From the NCBI GenBank assembly GCA_947573745.1, contig CANPGX010000003.1:1-19207 (forward strand): a DNA stretch of 19,207 nucleotides, written 5' to 3'. The stretch's first letter is position 1. The number at the start of each line of letters is the position of its first letter. Below, in pieces: positions 15,228 through 19,207 of the stretch. The notes below the pieces were generated by a model. It was not told the origin of the DNA, searched no databases, and saw only the letters and a list, made by a program, of their open reading frames with translations. This stretch comes from an uncultured Erysipelotrichaceae bacterium. Lineage in GTDB: Bacteria > Bacillota_I > Bacilli_A > Erysipelotrichales > Coprobacillaceae. Both the position numbers and the translations under genes were made by a program.

Positions 15228-15268
15228 ACTTTAAACTCTCAAAAAGACCTTTCCATCTATACAAAATA

Positions 15269-15294
15269 AAAACCACGCCTAAAGACGTGGTTTT
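15269..15294. terminator. Hairpin at the tnpA-downstream end of the IS element; also terminator-like
   Basis: AAAACCACG (15269-15277) and CGTGGTTTT (15286-15294) make a perfect 9-bp stem with an 8-base loop. On either strand the stem ends in T residues; on the minus strand these continue as TTTTTATTTT. It lies 41 bases after the second hydrolase stop and may serve both as the right-end hairpin of the insertion sequence and as a bidirectional terminator. Confidence 0.6.
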
Positions 15295-15400
15295 CTCTGC
15301 GGCTATAAGCCTGTGTTACTTGCTCGCGTCTAAAGCCGCTGCTTTCTCTTCGTTCAAGCCATCGCTTTTGTCTCTCGCTCTCCCTCAAAGGGACTTTTTA

Positions 15401-15451
15401 TTTCTCTTTCTTTCTCTTCTTTTCCTTTCCTTCTCTGTTTTCCTTTCCTTC
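15401..15451 (-). repeat. Polypurine tract with a duplicated 14-mer downstream of tnpA
   Basis: On the tnpA strand these 51 bases are all purine except one C. They contain GAAGGAAAGGAAAA twice (15451-15438 and 15433-15420), an 18-bp period. The stretch lies within the 184-base non-coding region between the tnpA stop and the right-end hairpin. That region also holds complementary GCGGCT/AGCCGC segments, so it may be a structured 3' untranslated region. I see no gene in it. Confidence 0.6.
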
Positions 15452-15478
15452 AAATGGGTCCTTATACTCTTTCACACT

Positions 15479-15898
15479 TCATTTATCCATCATGATATCG
15501 TGTTGCTCCTGTTCTCTTATATATTTTGCGACTGTTGCATCATTCAGTCCTACTGTGCTCACATCATATCCTTCTGCCCAGAAATGCCTATTCCCATATT
15601 TATATTTCAAGTTCGCATGTCTATCATAGATCATTAATGCTGACTTCCCTTTCAGATATCCCATAAACGCTGATACACTTTTCTTTGGCGGTATCATTAC
15701 TAACATGTGGACATGATCTTCCATCAAATGTCCTTCTATGATCTCTACTCCTTGATATCGACATAACGTTCTTAATATTTCCCCTATATCTTTTCTTAGT
15801 TGATTATAGATGACTTTTCGTCTATACTTTGGTGTGAAGACGATGTGATACTTGCACATCCACTTCGTATGTGCCAAAGAGTTTGCTTTTTGTGCCAT
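15479..15898 (-). CDS. tnpA: IS200/IS605-family transposase TnpA (Y1 HUH)
   Basis: At 139 residues the protein is near full length for an IS200 transposase. It carries the HUH motif H62-V-H64 in MEDHVHMLVMIP and the catalytic tyrosine Y126 in KYIREQEQH with Q130 nearby. The N-terminal segment KYHIVFTPKYRRKVI and FMGYLKGKSALMI are family hallmarks. It would nick and join single-stranded ends at the terminal hairpins during replication. The ribosome-binding site AAAGGTGATC, 5 bases before the ATG, is an unusually good match to the 16S rRNA end, yet it is paired in a leader hairpin. All catalytic residues are intact, so the element may be active. Confidence 0.93.
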   Translation of the reverse strand: MAQKANSLAHTKWMCKYHIVFTPKYRRKVIYNQLRKDIGEILRTLCRYQGVEIIEGHLMEDHVHMLVMIPPKKSVSAFMGYLKGKSALMIYDRHANLKYKYGNRHFWAEGYDVSTVGLNDATVAKYIREQEQHDIMMDK

Positions 15899-15904
15899 AT
15901 TTTG

Positions 15905-15965
15905 ATCACCTTTCCTTTTCTTTTTAATGATAGCTTGAACAACTTCATTATAACGGAAAGGTGAT
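15905..15965 (-). promoter_or_regulatory. Leader hairpin masking the tnpA ribosome-binding site
   Basis: ATCACCTTTCC (15905-15915) and GGAAAGGTGAT (15955-15965) form a perfect 11-bp inverted repeat over a 39-base loop. In the tnpA transcript the downstream arm is the ribosome-binding site itself, so folding would block translation. The same arrangement is established for Salmonella IS200. A TATAAT (15952-15947) lies in the loop but has no good -35. Confidence 0.75.
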
Positions 15966-15990
15966 ATCTTGGTATAACCCTTTTATTGCT

Positions 15991-16009
15991 CCACGTGCAT
16001 AGCACGTGG
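15991..16009. repeat. Hairpin at the tnpA-upstream end of the IS element
   Basis: CCACGTGC-ATA-GCACGTGG is a perfect 8-bp stem with a 3-base loop, the expected subterminal left-end hairpin of an IS200-type element. It shares the AAAACCACGT core with the other end when read on the tnpA strand. Confidence 0.7.
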
Positions 16010-16058
16010 TTTTATGTTTCGCATGCTTTCGTATGCTCAACTGACTTAAGTCTTTTTG

Positions 16059-16077
16059 TTCAAACTTTGTTTGAACA
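16059..16077. repeat. Perfect hairpin GTTCAAAC-TTT-GTTTGAAC
   Basis: An 8-bp perfect stem with a 3-base loop lies between the insertion sequence and the symporter terminator. It has no following T run on either strand, so it is not a terminator. A 10-bp palindrome GACTTAAGTC sits at 16043-16052. It may belong to the element end or to the target region; the role is unknown. Confidence 0.4.
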
Positions 16078-16083
16078 TTAAAT

Positions 16084-16123
16084 AAAAAAATCGTCACTTC
16101 ATTGATAGAATGACGATTTTTTT
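16084..16123. terminator. Bidirectional rho-independent terminator after the symporter gene
   Basis: AAAAAAATCGTCA (16084-16096) and TGACGATTTTTTT (16111-16123) form a perfect 13-bp inverted repeat with a T7 run on both strands. It lies 20 bases after the symporter stop codon. Confidence 0.88.
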
Positions 16124-16143
16124 AACTTTGTCCATGATTCAGT

Positions 16144-17472
16144 TTATTCCTGATAAACCTTTTCATCTAAAGATCCTTCTGATTTAGCTACGATCAAAGC
16201 TGTTGAAGAATCACCCACGACATTTAAAGCTGTCACTAACATCTCAATAGGACGGTTAATAGAAAGAATGATAGAATAAGCTAATAAAGCAGTATCATTT
16301 ACATACCCCATTCCTGTCAAGATCGTAAACAAAATCACAGCTCCTGCACCTGGCGCAGCTGGTGTTCCAATAGAAGCAATTAATGCTAAGACACCAATAA
16401 CGATGATACTGGTAAAGGTAATATCATAACCTGCACTGGCTGCTACAAAGATGGAAGCAATGACTTGCATGATAGCAGTCCCATCCATATTAACCGTTGA
16501 TCCTAAAGGTAATACAAAGGATGAAATTTCTTCGCTCACACCTAGATCCTTTGTGGTTGTTTCTAGATTCATTGGCAATGTTGCTGCTGAAGATGATGTA
16601 GAAAAACCAAAAACAGCCACTTTTGTGATTTTCTTAATGAATGGTCTAGGGTCTAACTTGCCTAAAAGTTTCACATAAGAACCATATCCAATCACAAGAT
16701 AAAGTAATAATAAAACCACTGTCGTAACGACATAAACCAAAGCTGGTTTTAAATAACTAATACCATAAACGGCAAAGGTACGTGTTAATAAAACAAAGAT
16801 CGCTAATGGAGCAAATTTATTCACCACATATGATAAGAAAATCGTAATAACCTGTTGTACCTCTGATAATAATTTTTTAATAGCTTCCCCATGTGTCTCT
16901 AATTGGTTCATCGCTAAACCTAAGACTACAGCTACAAAAACAACGCTTAATATACGCCCATTTGTTGAAAATGCTGATAAAATATTATTAGGAATAATAT
17001 TTAAGATAATTAATAATGGATTACTTCCGGTACTTCCTGTGCTCACCGTAATATCCGTACCACTGACTGCATTAAATGCACCCATATGATAAACGCTCAT
17101 CCCCACTATACCAGCAATCAATAAAGCTACTGTTGTTGTCAATAAGAAAATTCCTAAAGTTTTATAAGAAATTCTTCCAAGTTTTTTTGTATCCGTAATG
17201 GAACTCACTGCTAAAGCAATTGAGACAAAAACCATAGGCACAATAATAATTTGCAATGCATTTACAAATAACTGTCCGATAAGATAGAATAATCCCAGTG
17301 CTTGCGTAGCCCCTTCTGCTGTAATATCTTGGAATAAATATTGATTGACTTTAGCCCAAGTAGTAGCATCTAAAACATTTTCTCTCAACAAAATACATAA
17401 GATTCCACAGCCTAAACCCAAAAGCATCGATATCAGCATCTTCACAGCTAAACTATTTAACTTATTTTTCAT
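16144..17472 (-). CDS. DAACS (dicarboxylate/amino acid:cation) family symporter, probably for neutral amino acids or cystine
   Basis: The 442-residue protein has the GltPh fold hallmarks: the re-entrant hairpin 1 serine stretch STSSSAATLP (291-300), the NMDGTA cation motif (328-333), the re-entrant GTPAAPGAG loop and the C-terminal NVVGDSSTA. Aligning that last part with GltPh gives a constant offset of 16. N417 and D421 match N401 and the sodium ligand D405, but the residues matching D394 and R397 are E410 and V413. In acidic amino-acid carriers the arginine binds the side-chain carboxylate, so its loss argues for a neutral or other substrate. GGGGGAGG precedes the ATG. A TATAAT lies at 17507-17502. 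Confidence 0.9.
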   Translation of the reverse strand: MKNKLNSLAVKMLISMLLGLGCGILCILLRENVLDATTWAKVNQYLFQDITAEGATQALGLFYLIGQLFVNALQIIIVPMVFVSIALAVSSITDTKKLGRISYKTLGIFLLTTTVALLIAGIVGMSVYHMGAFNAVSGTDITVSTGSTGSNPLLIILNIIPNNILSAFSTNGRILSVVFVAVVLGLAMNQLETHGEAIKKLLSEVQQVITIFLSYVVNKFAPLAIFVLLTRTFAVYGISYLKPALVYVVTTVVLLLLYLVIGYGSYVKLLGKLDPRPFIKKITKVAVFGFSTSSSAATLPMNLETTTKDLGVSEEISSFVLPLGSTVNMDGTAIMQVIASIFVAASAGYDITFTSIIVIGVLALIASIGTPAAPGAGAVILFTILTGMGYVNDTALLAYSIILSINRPIEMLVTALNVVGDSSTALIVAKSEGSLDEKVYQE

Positions 17473-17581
17473 TTTCCTCCCCCTTTTCTTTCCAGTTTGA
17501 TATTATACTCAAAAAAGACATGGAAATAAAGAAAAAAATACAAAATTCTACAATTTATGTTATCATGAAAAGGGTGATAAA

Positions 17582-17839
17582 ATGGACACAAAAACGTTGC
17601 AAATCTTGCTTAGACAAATACAAGAAAAACCTTCTTCAATACAAGATGTGGATCCATCACTTTTCTCTTGTCCAAATTTCATGTTAGAAGCACTTCGTAT
17701 AGAACCACGTCTTATTCTTTATGCTTCTTTAGAACTTTGTCTCGATGAAGACTTTAAAAGACAAGCATTAGCCATCGATCCCCATATTGAAAAATATTTT
17801 AAAACCAAAAAGAAGTTATCACAAACCCATGACTTTTAA
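17582..17839 (+). CDS. Small DUF4116-like protein of unknown function
   Basis: This 85-residue soluble protein has a segment MLEALRIEPRLILYASLELCLDEDFKRQALAIDP that resembles the helical DUF4116 repeat (repeated pattern of A-L, L-x-Y-A-S and next unit). It would hold about one and a half repeats, far fewer than larger family members. AGGGTG lies about 5 bases before the ATG. TGT-TATCAT (17558-17566) is an extended -10, but it would leave a leader of only about 9 bases. The gene stands alone on the plus strand between two minus-strand units and ends inside its terminator stem. It has no signal peptide or membrane helix and no function can be assigned. Confidence 0.7.
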   Translation: MDTKTLQILLRQIQEKPSSIQDVDPSLFSCPNFMLEALRIEPRLILYASLELCLDEDFKRQALAIDPHIEKYFKTKKKLSQTHDF

Positions 17840-17868
17840 TCAAGGCATTTGGGATAACTTCTTTTTTT
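17807..17868 (+). terminator. Terminator overlapping the 3' end of the small DUF4116-like gene
   Basis: AAAAAGAAGTTATC (17807-17820) and GATAACTTCTTTTT (17853-17866) form a perfect 14-bp stem followed by more T residues. The loop is 32 bases and contains the stop codon, so the left arm encodes part of the last residues. The loop is long for a terminator but the stem is strong. Confidence 0.7.
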
Positions 17869-17876
17869 ATAAAAAT

Positions 17877-17898
17877 AAAAAAAAGGTCCTATGAGGAC
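17877..17898 (-). terminator. Terminator of the scpA-scpB operon
   Basis: On the minus strand GTCCT-CAT-AGGAC (17898-17886) is followed by CTTTTTTTT. The stem is only 5 bp but the T8 run is complete. The hairpin overlaps the scpB stop codon (17891-17889). Confidence 0.6.
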
Positions 17899-18476
17899 AC
17901 TTCTTCACTTTCAGTATATTTGGCTTGATAGATGTCTTCTGTATCTTCTAACGTCACAAGTTCTTTTAATTCTGGTAATTCTTCTAAAGTGGCTAAATGG
18001 AAAGCATCCATGAACTCGTCTGTCGTTCCATAAAGAATAGGCATACCGGGTGTTTCTTCCCGTCCTACTTCTTTGATAAGGGCTTTGGCTAATAAACGAC
18101 GAATCATATTATCACAGCCAACACCACGGATTTCTTCAATCTGTGTACGCGTCACAGGTTGCCGATAAGCAATGATTGCTAATGTTTCTAAAGCGGCATT
18201 AGATAAGGTGGCTTCATTTTGTTCCACCATCCGTTCATAATAACGTTTATGTTTAGCTTTAGTGGATAATTTATAATGACCACCAAAATTAACAATTTGT
18301 AATCCTGTAGCATGATGTTGATAACGATCAATTAAATCCTCCAATAAAGTTTCACAGGTTTTTTTCTCAATCATTAAGATCTTTGCGATTTCTTTACTTG
18401 TCAAGCCATCATCACCACAAAGAAACAACATACCTTCAATGACCTCAATATATTCTTCTTTTAATGTTTCTTCCAT
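17889..18476 (-). CDS. scpB: Segregation and condensation protein B
   Basis: The 195-residue protein is ScpB, the winged-helix (kite) subunit of the Smc-ScpA-ScpB condensin that compacts and separates bacterial chromosomes. Two winged helices are visible: residues about 5-70 (EVIEGMLFLCGDDGLTSKEI onward) and about 85-165. The second contains the family signature LSNAALETLAIIAYRQPVTR, the conserved IRGVGCDNMIRRLL, and LYGTTDEFMDAF. Length is usual. The start overlaps the end of scpA by 16 bases, the common order in Firmicutes, and ensures coupled synthesis. A short hairpin with T8 ends the operon at its stop codon. Confidence 0.96.
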   Translation of the reverse strand: MEETLKEEYIEVIEGMLFLCGDDGLTSKEIAKILMIEKKTCETLLEDLIDRYQHHATGLQIVNFGGHYKLSTKAKHKRYYERMVEQNEATLSNAALETLAIIAYRQPVTRTQIEEIRGVGCDNMIRRLLAKALIKEVGREETPGMPILYGTTDEFMDAFHLATLEELPELKELVTLEDTEDIYQAKYTESEEVSS

Positions 18477-19204
18477 TCAATGACCTCCAAATAAATTTCA
18501 TCTAAATAATGATCCTGCTGAATCGTCACTTCTTTTTTATTCACTAAATCTAAAACCGATAAAAAGGTTACAATAAAGAAATTTTTCCCCTCTCTATCAA
18601 AGAGTTCTTCTAACTTAATTTTTCTATGTGGATGAAGTTTAAAGAATTGACGAATCTCCTCACTTCTTTCATCAATGGATATCTCCTGTCTAGCTAAAGA
18701 CGTTTCCATAGGTTTTAACAAATGTTTTCTTTGATACATCTTTTGCATCGCTCTAATAAGATCATAAATTTCCAAGTTATCTGGGATTTGATGTGTTGTA
18801 TCGATAACATATTCATTCATAGAACTAGGAATGCGTAGATGGATTTCTTTTCTTTTTTCATAAGCTTCTTTAAAATCTTCCAAGACATCCTTATATTTTT
18901 TATATTCTATTAAACGGCGAATCAATTGTTCGCGAGGATCTTCTTCATAATTTTCCTCAATTTCTACTTTTTCTTTAGGCAATAAGAGTTTACTCTTTAA
19001 TTCGATTAAATAACTTGCCATCACAAGGTATTCACTAGCAACTTCTAAGTGGTAAGAAGAGACATGACGAATATAAGTTAAATATTGATCAGCAATACTC
19101 GCTAAATTTAAAGTTTCTAGATCCATTTCTTTTTCTTTGATCAAATGAAGCAGTAAATCAAGAGGCCCTTCAAAATCTTGTATTTTTATTTGATACGTCT
19201 CCAT
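18461..19204 (-). CDS. scpA: Segregation and condensation protein A (kleisin)
   Basis: The 247-residue protein is the kleisin that bridges the Smc heads and binds ScpB. The N-terminal domain opens with YQIKIQDFEGPLDLLLHLIK and continues with the Smc-neck-binding helices (SEYLVMASYLIELKSKLLLP). A charged variable linker follows (about 80-170), then a C-terminal winged helix that docks on the Smc head (about 185-245). The family start ME-x-Y-x-IK agrees with ATG 19204, three bases from the window edge, so the gene is complete but its ribosome-binding site and promoter lie outside. It overlaps scpB by 16 bases. Confidence 0.95.
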   Translation of the reverse strand: METYQIKIQDFEGPLDLLLHLIKEKEMDLETLNLASIADQYLTYIRHVSSYHLEVASEYLVMASYLIELKSKLLLPKEKVEIEENYEEDPREQLIRRLIEYKKYKDVLEDFKEAYEKRKEIHLRIPSSMNEYVIDTTHQIPDNLEIYDLIRAMQKMYQRKHLLKPMETSLARQEISIDERSEEIRQFFKLHPHRKIKLEELFDREGKNFFIVTFLSVLDLVNKKEVTIQQDHYLDEIYLEVIEWKKH

Positions 19205-19207
19205 CTT

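Larger units (their letters stand above)
15269..16036 (-). mobile_element. IS200/IS605-family insertion sequence, single-gene IS200 type
   Basis: A Y1 transposase gene is flanked by subterminal hairpins instead of inverted repeats. Read on the tnpA strand, both begin AAAACCACGT: the left-end hairpin at 16014-15991 and the right-end one at 15294-15269. IS200-type elements transpose as single strands recognised through such hairpins. An extra imperfect hairpin GCATGC-TTTC-GTATGC lies at 16021-16036. No tnpB is present. Exact ends cannot be fixed because this family makes no target duplication; the limits given enclose the hairpins only. Confidence 0.75.

Noticed and set aside
15401..15451. Purine tract as part of a CRISPR or guide RNA locus
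   Set aside because: It has only two short copies with no spacers, and there is no tnpB or cas gene in the window.
15287..15637. Plus-strand open frame of 116 codons
   Set aside because: It is antisense to tnpA and to the pyrimidine-rich tract. Its product is low-complexity Phe/Leu/Ser-rich and it has no ribosome-binding site.

Overview
The window is low-GC, AT-rich DNA with Gram-positive style ribosome-binding sites (GGAGG, AAGGGG, AGGTGATC), many genes overlapping by 4 bases and many hairpin-plus-T-run terminators. The gene set (cupin-type glucose-6-phosphate isomerases, PhoBR-like two-component system, ScpA/ScpB, TetR and GntR regulators) fits a gut Firmicute, perhaps an Erysipelotrichia/Coprobacillaceae member. 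The phylum is well supported; the family is a guess. No rRNA, tRNA or CRISPR was seen.

Region 1 (1-3066, minus strand): a sugar-phosphate gene cluster. A GntR/UTRA regulator is followed by two different cupin-type phosphoglucose isomerase genes and a class I mannose-6-phosphate isomerase with a long N-terminal extension, cut by the window edge. A good sigma-A promoter and a perfect 10-bp palindrome precede the regulator.

Region 2 (3084-9305, minus strand): a phosphate-related cluster. A Na/phosphate cotransporter gene, preceded by TTTACA direct repeats spaced 11 bp that look like a Pho box, is followed by a response regulator, a PhoR-like kinase, an AAC(3)-fold acetyltransferase, a HAD phosphatase and a secreted/membrane protein. 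The last five are tightly packed and end at a clear terminator.

Region 3 (9313-10366, minus): a GNAT acetyltransferase overlapping a TRIC/UPF0126 membrane protein.

Region 4 (about 10430-16060): an accessory block that interrupts the minus-strand core. It holds an ibrA/ibrB-type pair (PAPS-reductase-like ATP pyrophosphatase plus ParB-domain protein) and a divergent TetR regulator with an operator-like palindrome. Facing that regulator is a three-gene operon: a 44-residue membrane peptide and two membrane-anchored alpha/beta hydrolases. Last comes an IS200-type element with end hairpins and a hairpin that can mask the transposase ribosome-binding site.

Region 5 (16084-19207): a DAACS-family symporter whose binding-site residues argue against acidic amino acids, a small DUF4116-like protein on the plus strand, and the chromosome segregation genes scpB and scpA at the right edge.

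The best candidates for undescribed biology are the ibrAB pair, the TetR/small peptide/two-hydrolase operon, and the phosphate cluster with its unexplained acetyltransferase, phosphatase and membrane protein.
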